A stretch of DNA of 64,000 nt, from NCBI GenBank assembly GCA_023398375.1, contig JAEWSH010000051.1, positions 1 to 64,000 of the forward strand. Reading direction: 5' to 3'. The notes below the pieces were generated by a model. That model was given only the letters and a program-made list of their open reading frames with translations, had not been told where the DNA came from and made no database searches. The position numbers and the translations under genes were made by a program. This DNA is from Bacillota bacterium. GTDB taxonomy: Bacteria > Bacillota > Clostridia > Lachnospirales > Lachnospiraceae. How positions within the stretch are numbered: position 1 is the first letter of the stretch; each line of letters begins with the position of its first letter. Shown in pieces: positions 40,747-50,117 of the stretch.

Positions 40747-42258
40747 ATGAAAGATAAATCATATTGGGCAATATTGTTAAACCCTGTATTTTTAATTTTG
40801 TATTTTGTAGGAATGAAGGTATTATATCAGTTATGTAACATTGGTGGTGTTAGAAGAAGGATGCCGGTATTGTTAGCAGCAGGTGGTATAGGATTGCTTT
40901 GGATCATTATTTGGACATTTTTTTATTTACTAAAAAAAAAGCAGTCAGGTCAAAATTTTCTGTCGGCAGAACATTCTTTTGTAGCAAGGTATGCTGCTGT
41001 AATTTTAGGAGTTGAGTTAGTCATCCTTTTTTGCTTAACGGGTGTGTTTGGATATAAAATTTATAAGAGTGCTGTTTCTTTTAATGGCAAGCTATCCTGG
41101 TATTTGGAGGAAAAACAATCAAGTCGTAAAGTCACGCTACGGCACAATAATTTTCTGGAAAGCGGAGTCGATGGGATCTTAGAAGATCTGGATAGGAAGC
41201 TGAATCTTCCAGAGGAATTATTTGTAGTAAATAAGTTTCAGGTTGATGTAACAGCAGACGGAACCATCATTTCTATTTATGCTTTTCTGTATGGAAAGTC
41301 GGAGGATGGAAGAATGGAGAGCTATCTGATCGATTATGATGCGGAGAAAGAAGATAAGATGACAGTATGGCTGGATGGTAATGCCAATGCCAATGCCAAT
41401 GCCAAGTATGCAGGGCAGGATCGGTTGCAGCCAATGCAGGAAATAATAAATGCTTTTTTACAAAGTGATTTGCGAGCAGAATGGTCTCATAATAAAGAAG
41501 AGGGTGGCACTTCTTATACTGTCACTTACAAAGGCTATGAATCAGCCGAATGCAGCACGAACTGCTTTTACCTGGGGGATGCAGGACAGTTCGAAGAATA
41601 TAGGTCCGGAGGATACGGAATGCCGTTAGATGGATTTCTGGTGACAATTTCAGCAAATGACAGGACTTTCATGATGCTGGCATCTGATATTGATACTATG
41701 GATACGAAAAAAGAAATAGAAGAACAGGAACAGAAAGAAAAGGAAGAACAAACAGTACATCAAAACGGTGAACTGATCGTTGATGAAGAAGGTGGCATGC
41801 ATTTTTATCTGAATCCTTCTACCGTGATGAGTCTTACGGTTGTCGACGCCGCACTTGGCAGCCGGGCATACGCATTCACCGGAAAAGGAGTTCATAATGA
41901 TGACCCATTTATGGGAAACATTGGCGTAGCAGAAGGAATATATTTTCTGGATGAGCAGTGCGGGTTTATTTTACTGAGCGGTGCCTCAGCAGATCATTCA
42001 GAAATGTACGATACCCAGGATGGAGGTGCAAACTTCATAAGGTCTGAAGTGCCGGTTCAAGAAGGCAGTTCTGATTTGAGCGGAAATCAATATGATTTCA
42101 CAGCCCAGGATTTTGATTATATTGGAGTCCCATATGAAGAAAATGGGGTATTGCTTGTCAAGGTCAGTCCAAGTGAAGCCGACCTGAACTCTGTTTTTAT
42201 GTTATTTTCTTCAATGGATGGTGGAAAAACATGGGAATATCAATCACTGACCGATTAG
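40747..42258 (+). CDS. Membrane protein with Asp-box motifs, unknown
   Basis: 503 residues, ATG after AAAAGGAG. Three membrane helices lie near 10-27, 38-57 and 77-100. The large extracellular part follows, with a Glu/Lys-rich segment (near 330-345) and two Asp-box-like motifs, DTQDGGANF and SSMDGGKTW, near the end. A four-copy AATGCC microsatellite encodes an Asn-Ala tract near residue 213. It shares the Asp-box idea with the lipoprotein at 31473. No enzyme motif is visible. Confidence 0.65.
   Translation: MKDKSYWAILLNPVFLILYFVGMKVLYQLCNIGGVRRRMPVLLAAGGIGLLWIIIWTFFYLLKKKQSGQNFLSAEHSFVARYAAVILGVELVILFCLTGVFGYKIYKSAVSFNGKLSWYLEEKQSSRKVTLRHNNFLESGVDGILEDLDRKLNLPEELFVVNKFQVDVTADGTIISIYAFLYGKSEDGRMESYLIDYDAEKEDKMTVWLDGNANANANAKYAGQDRLQPMQEIINAFLQSDLRAEWSHNKEEGGTSYTVTYKGYESAECSTNCFYLGDAGQFEEYRSGGYGMPLDGFLVTISANDRTFMMLASDIDTMDTKKEIEEQEQKEKEEQTVHQNGELIVDEEGGMHFYLNPSTVMSLTVVDAALGSRAYAFTGKGVHNDDPFMGNIGVAEGIYFLDEQCGFILLSGASADHSEMYDTQDGGANFIRSEVPVQEGSSDLSGNQYDFTAQDFDYIGVPYEENGVLLVKVSPSEADLNSVFMLFSSMDGGKTWEYQSLTD
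41380..41403 (+). repeat. Four-copy hexanucleotide microsatellite in a gene
   Basis: AATGCC repeated four times in frame. Copy-number change would lengthen or shorten an Asn-Ala tract without shifting the frame. Confidence 0.7.
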
Positions 42259-42262
42259 ATTC

Positions 42263-42287
42263 AAAAAACGGCGGCTTAAAGAGCCGC
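42263..42287 (-). terminator. Terminator of the minus-strand ABC module
   Basis: On the minus strand GCGGCT-CTTTA-AGCCGC, then CG and six T's. It overlaps the ATPase stop codon. Confidence 0.75.
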
Positions 42288-43028
42288 TATCTCAGCGAGG
42301 ATTTTTTCCTCTCTCGCCTTCAGATCTCTGTCGCTGAACTTTTGCAGCAGCAGTTCGGAAACAATATTTCCGTCCTTCGTAAACAGAATCCTGTCAGCTC
42401 TGGCCGCGACTTTCACGTCGTGGGTCACAAGCAAAATGGTTGTGCCTTCTTTATTGATGTCTATCAGCAGCCTCATGATCTCCTCCGCCGACTTTGAGTT
42501 GAGCGCACCGGTAGGCTCATCGGCAAAGAGAATCTCCGGTTGATTCATCAGGGCACGACAGATGCCGGCCCGCTGGAGCTGGCCGCCCGAAACCTCCGTG
42601 GTATCCCTGCTTTCAAGTCCGGTAATCCCCGTTTTCTTCATCAGGGCTTTCGCTTTTTGTGTGAGTTTTGCGGTATCCTTTTTGCCCCCATGCGCGGCGT
42701 GGAGGATGATATTATCCAAAAGATTCAAGTTTTTCAGCATTGTGGGCTGCTGAAAGACAAAGCCCATTTTAGTCCGGCGAACATCCGCAAGTGCATTTGC
42801 GCTCAGTTCAGATAGTTCGGTGTCACCAAATTTCACCGAACCGCCTGTAATTTCATCCATACCGCTGAGTGCAAAAAGAAGTGTGGATTTCCCAGAGCCA
42901 GAGGGTCCCATTATAGCAACGAACTCGCCTTTCATTATTTCCAAGTTTACTTCGTTCAGCGCCCTGACCTGCTCCTTACCCTCATTAAATATTTTCACTA
43001 TATTTTTTCCTGTAATGATACGATTCAT
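42276..43028 (-). CDS. ABC ATPase, MacB/BceA type
   Basis: 250 residues. Walker A is GPSGSGKSTLLFALSG (near residue 38), Q-loop FVFQQPTMLKNL, signature VSGGQLQRAGICRALM, Walker B ILFADEPTGALNSKSAEE and LVTHDVKVAAR. It belongs to the MacB/LolD/BceA branch that works with FtsX-type permeases in extrusion or antimicrobial-peptide sensing. It is 3 bp downstream of its permease on the same strand. GC content is visibly higher than in the chromosome around it. Confidence 0.92.
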   Translation of the reverse strand: MNRIITGKNIVKIFNEGKEQVRALNEVNLEIMKGEFVAIMGPSGSGKSTLLFALSGMDEITGGSVKFGDTELSELSANALADVRRTKMGFVFQQPTMLKNLNLLDNIILHAAHGGKKDTAKLTQKAKALMKKTGITGLESRDTTEVSGGQLQRAGICRALMNQPEILFADEPTGALNSKSAEEIMRLLIDINKEGTTILLVTHDVKVAARADRILFTKDGNIVSELLLQKFSDRDLKAREEKILAEIAAL

Positions 43029-43031
43029 TGA

Positions 43032-45362
43032 TCAAGCCTCCTTAATATGCTCGGAAATTTTTAATGCCTGAATGCCGGAAATGCCCAGCATGGTGGCAGT
43101 GACGACACAACCCATAATCAGCAGGGGAGTGACGAGGTATACAAACCAGGGGTTTATTGTAAAATGGAAGGTTGTTGCACCAAAGGAAGAAATAATTGCC
43201 ACACCTACAAGTTCGCCCAGCGTGTTCGCCAGAATCGTGCCGATGATGACGCCCAGTACCAGCACAGTGATGGAACGCGTAAGATACTGTTTGCGAATAT
43301 CCGTGCTGGTAAAGCCCATTGATTTTAGTATGGCGATTGGATAGCGGTCTTTTGCCACCAGCATTTTCATAAACAGCACGGTGACCAGTACGGTAAGCAG
43401 AAAGGCTGTCAGGGTGGCAACAGAGGAAACTATTTGGATGGCGTCCTGTATAGAGCCGAGCATCTGTTCAATGCTTTCGTCTATGCCGGTGACCTTGGCG
43501 AAGGGGAATCGTTCCCGATACTGTGATATTGCCGCCTTTACACTCTGTCGGTCACGAAACATGACCGCCATGTCAACACTCAAAACATCTGTTTTATCTG
43601 CGTCAAAAATGGCTTGCGCCGTTCGACCGCCATTGGTAACATCAGAGTAAATCCCACAGACCGTCAGGTGTTTTTCTGCGCCGTCAACGATTAAAGTAAT
43701 TTCATCTCCAACGTTTTTTTCAAGATCTTTGGCATTGAGTACGGAGAGGGCGAGTTCTGATTCTAATTGCGGCGCACGACCCTTAGAGTAAGTGATAGGA
43801 AAGACAGAATAGTCTCCAAGTGCTACCCGCAGCTTCTCCATCGCCCCGCCGTCCGCTTTCCGGTCTAGCATCATGTTGGTAAACAAAGCAAACTTTTCAA
43901 CATTCCTATCCTTCGCCAGCACATCAGCAATTTCCGTTGCCTTCCCAAGAACGTCCTCCGCCTGTGTCCGCATCACCCCAATATTAACGTCGCAAATTCC
44001 CATGCCCATGTAGGTGATGAAGCTTTTTGCAGAAATGGTACTGCTGATATTTTGTGGGACGATCATAAGGAAAGAGGAAATGACCAGTACCATCAGCATA
44101 GTGTTATACAGCTTTTTGCGGGAAAGAACATCCTTGATTCCAAGAAAGATATTCCGGGAAAAGAGCTTGTTATGACTCAGCCGGAAGTTTCTGGTCAATT
44201 TTGATTTTTCCTGCGATGCGCCGAACCGCACCGCCTGCGCTGCGGATATGTTACGGAAGCGCCGTAACACACCGTTCACATACAGTATCACGATCCCGCA
44301 GATTATCGCCGCCCCTAAAAATCCGCAGAGCAAGCCGGCTAACGGGCTGCCGCATTCGCCCATGTACAGGCAGATATTTTGCAGGAAAGGCGTTTGGAGC
44401 GGCAGGGAGCAGAGAAAGCCAAGCGCGCAGGCTACTGCCGAGATAGCGCCGTATTTTACAAGGTAGAGTTTTTTAATATGCGATACCCGCATCCCAACGG
44501 CCTTCAGTACGCCGATTTCCCTATAATCCTCTTCAATTTTAGCCAATAGCGTAAAGCGGATGCACAAAAATGCTACGAGGATGACAAGGACACCGATCAG
44601 CACCAGCACTGCAATCATAATGCCGTCTGTAATACCATTTATCATTTTCACTTGCATGTAAGTGATAGCAGGCGGACCGTTTGCCGGAAGACCGGCACCT
44701 AGATAGGCGGCCTCGAAAGCCGGGAAGGAAACGTCCTCTGTCAGCCGGAACTCAATCAGGTTTTCTATCTGACCGAATTCACGGATTCTTTCAAAATCCG
44801 CTTGGCTCACAAGGAACCGTTTGGAGCTTACCAGCGCCGCGTTCATGGTAGAGTCCCGTAAAAAACCCGCAACAGTAAAGGAAATGCCGTGAATCATCAC
44901 CGTATCGCCAAGGGCTGCGTTTCCTTTCTGCATGTAATAGATAGGGACATAGATCTCACCATCGGCGGGATGGATGACTTCGCCGTTTAAGTTAAGCAGG
45001 AAGTCAAATTTTTCGCCCTGCACGGAAAGTCCGTTGTCTTGTATGCTTCCGGCAAGGGAATCGTCTCCGATGACAATGTCTGCACCCTCGATGTTAAGAA
45101 ACTTAAGTACCTGATAATCCTCTACGTTTTTATTCGTGATGGCGAAGTTTTGCAACTGTTCCATATCTACGTCACCCGTGTGCATTTGCAAATAATGGAG
45201 CGATTTTGCCGAAAGAAGCATATTGTCGATCGCGCCGAACAGGTTTACTATCAGTGATGCGGCCAAAGAGGTAAACATGGCGGCAGCGAGAATAAACGCT
45301 GTAATTGTCGCGGTAATCAACTTACTTTTACGTATATCATTTCTGATGATTTTTTGATACAT
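43032..45362 (-). CDS. FtsX-type ABC permease, large
   Basis: 776 residues. ATG 45362 is chosen because GGAGGG lies nine bases ahead; an ATG at 45371 is too close to it. One N-terminal helix precedes a large extracellular domain, then a three-helix FtsX block (about 250-390), another extracellular domain and a second FtsX block (about 640-775, with the KSMGFTSTDIRKQYLTRS coupling motif). The first block has EIGVLKAVGMRVSHIKKLYLVKYG. Substrates of such permeases include antimicrobial peptides and lipids. The gene slightly overlaps the kinase upstream. Confidence 0.9.
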   Translation of the reverse strand: MYQKIIRNDIRKSKLITATITAFILAAAMFTSLAASLIVNLFGAIDNMLLSAKSLHYLQMHTGDVDMEQLQNFAITNKNVEDYQVLKFLNIEGADIVIGDDSLAGSIQDNGLSVQGEKFDFLLNLNGEVIHPADGEIYVPIYYMQKGNAALGDTVMIHGISFTVAGFLRDSTMNAALVSSKRFLVSQADFERIREFGQIENLIEFRLTEDVSFPAFEAAYLGAGLPANGPPAITYMQVKMINGITDGIMIAVLVLIGVLVILVAFLCIRFTLLAKIEEDYREIGVLKAVGMRVSHIKKLYLVKYGAISAVACALGFLCSLPLQTPFLQNICLYMGECGSPLAGLLCGFLGAAIICGIVILYVNGVLRRFRNISAAQAVRFGASQEKSKLTRNFRLSHNKLFSRNIFLGIKDVLSRKKLYNTMLMVLVISSFLMIVPQNISSTISAKSFITYMGMGICDVNIGVMRTQAEDVLGKATEIADVLAKDRNVEKFALFTNMMLDRKADGGAMEKLRVALGDYSVFPITYSKGRAPQLESELALSVLNAKDLEKNVGDEITLIVDGAEKHLTVCGIYSDVTNGGRTAQAIFDADKTDVLSVDMAVMFRDRQSVKAAISQYRERFPFAKVTGIDESIEQMLGSIQDAIQIVSSVATLTAFLLTVLVTVLFMKMLVAKDRYPIAILKSMGFTSTDIRKQYLTRSITVLVLGVIIGTILANTLGELVGVAIISSFGATTFHFTINPWFVYLVTPLLIMGCVVTATMLGISGIQALKISEHIKEA

Positions 45363-46509
45363 AGTTATCATCCCTCCGTTTTTTGTGTCCTAAAACTTTC
45401 GGAAATTGCAGGACAAACATCTTTGTATAAGGAGAGGGTGCGTCAGATAGGAAGACCTCTCCCGAATGTTGTTCCATCACCTTTTTTACAATGGCTAGAC
45501 CAAGCCCTGTTCCACTGCTGGTACTTCTTGCATCACTGCCGGAAACAAAAGGTTCGAACAGATTTCGGGCGATGGCCTCCGGGATAGCTGCTCCGCTATC
45601 GGCAATTTGTATCTCAATACAACTGGATTCATCCGTCAGTCCCACGTACAATAGGCTGCCCACAGGGTTATGGCGGAGTGCGTTTGTCAGTAGATTGCCA
45701 ATGGCACGGTTGGTTTCCAACGAGTCTGCTCTGTAAAATACAGGCATATCTGGCAGTCGCAACTCCAAGGCCATCTGCTTGCTTTCGATTTCACCAAACA
45801 AAGTAGCACAAGATACGCGAAGCAGCTCTACCAGGTCAACCATCACAAAATTCATCCGGTATTGCGGTGTGCCTAGCTTGGAATAGAAAAGCAACTGCTC
45901 AATCAATTGGTTCATCTGCCCGGATTTTGCTTTTATCGCCAGATGGTATTCCCGCTGTTTGTCCGGTTCCTCCACCATACCATTTGCCAACGCCCCGGCA
46001 TATCCGGAAATCGTTGTCATGGGAGTTTTCAAGTCATGGGCTATGTGCGAAAAAAGCTGCATCCTCTCATTTTCCATAATAATACGTTTTTCTTCGGAGT
46101 CTTTCAGCTTTCGCACCATAAAATTGAAGGCAGCTAACATTTCTCCAAATTCCGTTTCTGTTTCAAATTCCAGCGTAGTGTCCAAATGTCCGGCGATAAC
46201 CGCTTTGAATCCTTCTTCCATTTTCTGTATAGGTTCCAGGATTTTCCGGCTGATTCCACGCCCAAAAAAGAGGATTCCTATCAAATATACCGTAGCTGTA
46301 ATCAGATTCCAGAAAACGGAAAGCGTGATTTGCAGGGGCTCTGTTCCTCTGGTCAGTGGAGAAGAAGCTAGTTCCGAGAAGTTCATCCCGTTATTGAATG
46401 GGAACAGACTGAATAAAACCTCCAAAACCAAAAGCGTCAGTGCAATTCCGATGGTATAGCCTATAAAACTGCGCATGATGACTCTTTTAAAACTACGCTT
46501 TTTCTTCAT
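45337..46509 (-). CDS. Sensor histidine kinase
   Basis: 390 residues. Two membrane helices (near 12-32 and 65-85) flank an extracellular loop of about 30 residues. A HAMP linker (ISRKILEPIQKMEEGFK) leads to the H-box FSHIAHDLKTPMTTISGY (histidine near residue 158), the N-box IGNLLTNALRHNPVG and the G-box SSGTGLGLAIVKKVMEQH. This is a general HAMP kinase, not the loop-less BceS kind. The start overlaps the regulator stop by 4 bp. Confidence 0.93.
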   Translation of the reverse strand: MKKKRSFKRVIMRSFIGYTIGIALTLLVLEVLFSLFPFNNGMNFSELASSPLTRGTEPLQITLSVFWNLITATVYLIGILFFGRGISRKILEPIQKMEEGFKAVIAGHLDTTLEFETETEFGEMLAAFNFMVRKLKDSEEKRIIMENERMQLFSHIAHDLKTPMTTISGYAGALANGMVEEPDKQREYHLAIKAKSGQMNQLIEQLLFYSKLGTPQYRMNFVMVDLVELLRVSCATLFGEIESKQMALELRLPDMPVFYRADSLETNRAIGNLLTNALRHNPVGSLLYVGLTDESSCIEIQIADSGAAIPEAIARNLFEPFVSGSDARSTSSGTGLGLAIVKKVMEQHSGEVFLSDAPSPYTKMFVLQFPKVLGHKKRRDDNYVSKNHQK

Positions 46510-47192
46510 GTATGCACCTCCAGACGATACCCCAATCCCCGAACAGTTCCGATGGATACCGCACCGTCACAGGGAAGTTTGCTACGCAGTTTGCTGATGG
46601 CGACCATCACCGTATTGTCGTCTACGATGGCTGTCTCCTGCCACGCAGCTTCATAAATCTGCTGTTTGGTGTATACACGTCCGGGACTTTGCATAAACAG
46701 CTTCATCATGTTAAATTCCGTTGCGGTAAGTGGGATTGTCCTGTTGCCAAAGCAAAGGGTGCAGGTGCAAACATCCATACACAGTCTGCCTGCCGTCAGT
46801 AAAGCTGCCTCGGGATACGCCAAATCTCTATCATAGCGGCGTAATTGAGCTTTGATTCGGGCAGTGACCTCCAAAGGGTCAAAAGGTTTTGTCACATAAT
46901 CGTCTGCACCAAGGTCAAGTCCCAATATTTTCTCATGATTTTCCGTTTTGGCGCTTACGACAATAATCGGAAGATTACTGTGTTCTCGCAGACCCCTGAT
47001 CAGCTGATAGCCGTCAAGTTCAGGCATCATAATGTCGATAACAGCCAAATCAATCCGTGCGGATGCCGCCTGTTTCAGCGCCTCTAATCCATTTTCAGCC
47101 TGTATCACAATGTAGCCATCCTTTTCTATATATAACCGCAGAAGCTCACGAATTTCTTTTTCGTCATCTACAATCAGAATCGTTTTGTTCAT
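46506..47192 (-). CDS. OmpR-family response regulator
   Basis: 228 residues. ATG 47192 has AGAGAGG ahead and begins MNKTILIVDDEKEIRELL. The phosphoacceptor is in LAVIDIMMPELDGYQ, and VVSAKTENHEK and VTKPFDPLEVTAR are present. The C-terminal winged helix ends VMVAISKLRSKLPC and RGLGYRLEVHT. It is the first gene of the regulator-kinase-permease-ATPase unit and is preceded by a direct-repeat site of OmpR type. Confidence 0.95.
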   Translation of the reverse strand: MNKTILIVDDEKEIRELLRLYIEKDGYIVIQAENGLEALKQAASARIDLAVIDIMMPELDGYQLIRGLREHSNLPIIVVSAKTENHEKILGLDLGADDYVTKPFDPLEVTARIKAQLRRYDRDLAYPEAALLTAGRLCMDVCTCTLCFGNRTIPLTATEFNMMKLFMQSPGRVYTKQQIYEAAWQETAIVDDNTVMVAISKLRSKLPCDGAVSIGTVRGLGYRLEVHT

Positions 47193-47238
47193 AGTTTTAC
47201 CTCTCTTATTAATCATCATACCATTGTGTCGTAAGCTC

Positions 47239-47292
47239 ATTATAGTTGCCCTGCCTTTCAGTTAAACATGGTTAACCTTAACATTACCTTAA
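47239..47292 (-). promoter_or_regulatory. Promoter and OmpR-type direct repeat of the two-component/ABC module
   Basis: On the minus strand TTTAAC, 16 bp, TATAAT (plus positions 47261-47266 and 47239-47244). Upstream, TTAAGGTAAT and TTAAGGTTAA are direct repeats 11 bp apart (plus 47272-47292), the usual spacing for OmpR-family dimers. Placement next to the -35 suggests activation. Confidence 0.65.
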
Positions 47293-47311
47293 GATTTCCC
47301 CTACCCTCTAT

Positions 47312-47941
47312 TTAATCTAATGCATAATATACTTTTCTAAGCTCGTCAAAGTATTCATCGAGTGCTGTGGCAATATGTTCATAATCCAAATTTGAAGCTT
47401 CCGAATTTCTTATATCGTTTAATATTTGATTCGTAAAACCGATATTACTCCAAAAAATAAACTGCTTGCACTTATCAATATCTAGACCCGCTCTAAATTT
47501 AGAACTATCAATTATATAAAATATTTGATGATTGTATGATGATTGTTTTTTATCGGCTCTTTTTTCAAGCTCTTTGTTTAATTCCTCAGTTTCGGTTGCA
47601 ACAGAAAGTTTGTCTAACTCAAAAATCCAAGGATATTGCTTCATCAAAGTAATTTGAAGGAGATCAGATTGGCGCAATTTTTCAAAAATATCTTCTTCTG
47701 AAAAATTTATTTTTGCAGTATACTCTTTATCAATAAACTCAGTAAAGTATTCCTGTACAAACAGAAAAAGTTCCTGTTTGTTACTTACATAATGAAACAG
47801 CAGGGCTTTAGAAATCCCTGCTTCTTTTGCAATCACGTTTGTGGATGCGTTGTCAAATCCCTTTAATACAAATTCCTTCAATGCTGCATTTAAGATAGCA
47901 TCACGTCTTTGAGGTTCTAAATTTAATAATTTTGTAGCCAT
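47312..47941 (-). CDS. TetR-family regulator
   Basis: 209 residues. ATG 47941 follows AAAGGAGG on the minus strand. The helix-turn-helix is LKEFVLKGFDNASTNVIAKE and ISKALLFHYVSNKQELF (about residues 18-58). The ligand domain is AT-rich-coded, unlike the GC-richer ABC module downstream on the same strand, so the two likely came separately. A target operator was not identified; an imperfect ACCT-AAA-AGGT palindrome lies about 70 bp upstream. Confidence 0.9.
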   Translation of the reverse strand: MATKLLNLEPQRRDAILNAALKEFVLKGFDNASTNVIAKEAGISKALLFHYVSNKQELFLFVQEYFTEFIDKEYTAKINFSEEDIFEKLRQSDLLQITLMKQYPWIFELDKLSVATETEELNKELEKRADKKQSSYNHQIFYIIDSSKFRAGLDIDKCKQFIFWSNIGFTNQILNDIRNSEASNLDYEHIATALDEYFDELRKVYYALD

Positions 47942-48086
47942 ATTCAAAGCCTCCTTTGAAAAATTCATCTGGTATTTACCGGTTATATCAATATCATCAT
48001 ATTGTAATTTACCTAAAAGGTCAACGTTAGATTTTAATTTTCCATTTGTGCTGTTTGGGAGTTCATGACCAGCAAAAGTGTACTAG

Positions 48087-48099
48087 GTGACATAGTCAC
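48087..48099. promoter_or_regulatory. Short palindrome before trxA
   Basis: GTGAC-ATA-GTCAC, 75 bp ahead of the thioredoxin gene. The binding protein is unknown. Confidence 0.3.
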
Positions 48100-48173
48100 A
48101 GAGATCTATACAAATCATAGGTATACTCCTTTTAAAAGAAAAATATTTGTATAAAAGTAAAGGAGCATATATT

Positions 48174-48485
48174 ATGAGTGTATTAAAAATAACGAAAGAG
48201 AATTTTGAAAAGGAAGTATTACAATCTGAGAAACCTGTTTTACTGGATTTTTGGGCATCATGGTGCGGACCTTGCAAAATGGTTGGTCCGATTGTAGAGC
48301 AGGTTGCGGAAGAAGCAGTTGATATAGCAAAAGTCGGCAAGATCAATGTGGATGAAGAACAGGAACTTGCGCAGGCTTTTCAGGTGACGAGCATTCCGAC
48401 CTTAGTCGTGATGAAGGATGGTAAAGTGGTAAAAAGCATAGTGGGTGTTCAGACAAAGCAGGCACTTTTATCAATGCTTCAATAG
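48174..48485 (+). CDS. trxA: Thioredoxin
   Basis: 103 residues, ATG after AAAGGAGC. The active site FWASWCGPCKM (cysteines near 31 and 34) and the cis-proline loop TSIPTLVVMKDGK are standard. It reduces protein disulfides with electrons from thioredoxin reductase, whose gene is not nearby. A GGDEF-EAL gene starts three bases after its stop, an unusual partner that may simply share the transcript. Confidence 0.96.
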   Translation: MSVLKITKENFEKEVLQSEKPVLLDFWASWCGPCKMVGPIVEQVAEEAVDIAKVGKINVDEEQELAQAFQVTSIPTLVVMKDGKVVKSIVGVQTKQALLSMLQ

Positions 48486-48488
48486 TAC

Positions 48489-50066
48489 ATGATGCGGTTT
48501 AAGAAGAATTTAAAGCCAAAAATAAATCATTTGCCTATTCAAATGGTATTGTTGATATTAATCGTAGTAGCAATGGTAGAGTTTATTTCCGTATCGGTTA
48601 TTATTATCAATTTACTTAAGAAATTGAATATCAATCCGGGTGATAAAATGATACAAATGTCTATGGTAAAAATTGTAATCATAAATGTAAGCATGATTCT
48701 ACTTTTTGTAATCATTGTATTGTTGGTATCCAGGATTTTTAAGAAGATTAATCAGTATGCTTTTTATAGCTGTACAACTGGTCTGCCAAATAAAAATTAT
48801 ATGATGAATAATCTGATCAGCGAGATTTCCAGAAATGGACAGTTTGCAGCTTTGATCAGCTTGGATATGGACGATTTTAAAGCAGTCAATGATACGTTAG
48901 GTCATCTTGCAGGAGATACGTTATTAAGACTTGCTGGTGAACGATTTGAAAAGGTGCTCATGGACCAGGACTGCGTGTGTCATATTGGGGGAGATGAATT
49001 TTTATTTTTTCTAAAATCAGTAAAAAACAAAGAGGAGGTAGAACAAGCGGCAAAAAATATCCTTGCCTCATTTGCAGAACCATTTGAAATAAATCGGCGT
49101 AAGGTTGACTACGTGAGTGGAAGTCTGGGGATTGCATTAGTACCGAAGGATGGAGAGGATTTCCAAACATTGTACAATTGCAGTGATGATGCGATGTATA
49201 TGACAAAAAAACGCGGGAAAAACAGTTATACGTTTTATGATAAAAATATGAGTTTCCATCTTTATGAAGACACAATGAAAAAGAAAGAAATAAAAGAAGG
49301 TATTAAACAAAAGGAATTCAAAGTATTCTATCAACCCAAATATTCTAAAAGCGGAAATCTGATAGGTGCAGAAGCATTGGCCAGGTGGGTAAAAGCAGAC
49401 GGAACAGTGTTACCTCCATCAGAATTCATAGAATTCGCAGAAAAGAATGGTCTGATCGTAGCAATAACGGATTTGATTGTAGATGAAGTATGTAAGGACG
49501 CTCTTTCTTGGATCAGAAAAGCAAAAAGTGATTTTGTCGTTTCCATTAATATTACATCGGAACATATCACCAATAGCAAATTAATTCAAAAATTGACTGA
49601 AAAAATTGCGTCTTTTCAAGTGCCAACAAAACATATTGAATTTGAAATTACAGAATCCATGGTCATAGAAGATTATAATAAGGCAGTAGAAAATATTGAA
49701 TTGTTAAAATCTTATGGAATCAAAGTCAGTATGGACGATTTTGGCACAGGATACTCTTCACTAAATTATCTTAAGATGTTGCCAATAGATATCATAAAGA
49801 TTGATAAATCTTTTATAGATTCCATCAATTGCGATGAGAAGGATAAGGTGCTTTTGGAAAATATCATACATTTAGCACACGGTTTTCAGCTTGTTGTCAT
49901 AGCGGAAGGAATAGAGAGCGAGGAGCAATTGAAGATATTAAAAGAAATGCAGTGTGATATGTTCCAGGGATATTATTTTGGAAAGCCAGTGAATAAAAGT
50001 GATTTTGAAAGAATGTTTTTAAAAATGATTGGAGAAAAAGAGAATGAAGAAGACGACAGCAACTAA
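48489..50066 (+). CDS. Membrane GGDEF-EAL protein
   Basis: 525 residues. Two membrane helices (about 17-43 and 60-80) are followed directly by a GGDEF domain with intact GGDEF at 167-171 and an EAL domain with intact GAEALARW (near 295) and DDFGTGYSSLNYL. No PAS or other sensor domain separates them. It can potentially make and break cyclic di-GMP; which activity dominates is not decidable. The ribosome site is weak, so translation may couple to trxA. Confidence 0.92.
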   Translation: MMRFKKNLKPKINHLPIQMVLLILIVVAMVEFISVSVIIINLLKKLNINPGDKMIQMSMVKIVIINVSMILLFVIIVLLVSRIFKKINQYAFYSCTTGLPNKNYMMNNLISEISRNGQFAALISLDMDDFKAVNDTLGHLAGDTLLRLAGERFEKVLMDQDCVCHIGGDEFLFFLKSVKNKEEVEQAAKNILASFAEPFEINRRKVDYVSGSLGIALVPKDGEDFQTLYNCSDDAMYMTKKRGKNSYTFYDKNMSFHLYEDTMKKKEIKEGIKQKEFKVFYQPKYSKSGNLIGAEALARWVKADGTVLPPSEFIEFAEKNGLIVAITDLIVDEVCKDALSWIRKAKSDFVVSINITSEHITNSKLIQKLTEKIASFQVPTKHIEFEITESMVIEDYNKAVENIELLKSYGIKVSMDDFGTGYSSLNYLKMLPIDIIKIDKSFIDSINCDEKDKVLLENIIHLAHGFQLVVIAEGIESEEQLKILKEMQCDMFQGYYFGKPVNKSDFERMFLKMIGEKENEEDDSN

Positions 50067-50112
50067 AAAAATATCCCATATGCATTTTATAATGCATATG
50101 GGATATTTTTTA
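50067..50112. terminator. Bidirectional terminator
   Basis: 20-bp inverted repeat, AAAATATCCC... arms (50067-50086, 50091-50110) around TTAT, with A's before and T's after. It serves the convergent genes on both sides. Confidence 0.85.
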
Positions 50113-50117
50113 TCTGC

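Noticed and set aside
45959..46459. 166-codon open frame antisense to the histidine kinase
   Set aside because: It exists because of the higher GC of the kinase gene; it has no ribosome site, and the kinase on the other strand has all motifs.
27700..48000. A single integrated conjugative element or prophage
   Set aside because: No integrase, relaxase, conjugation or phage structural genes, and no matching attachment repeats at both edges; composition varies within the stretch.
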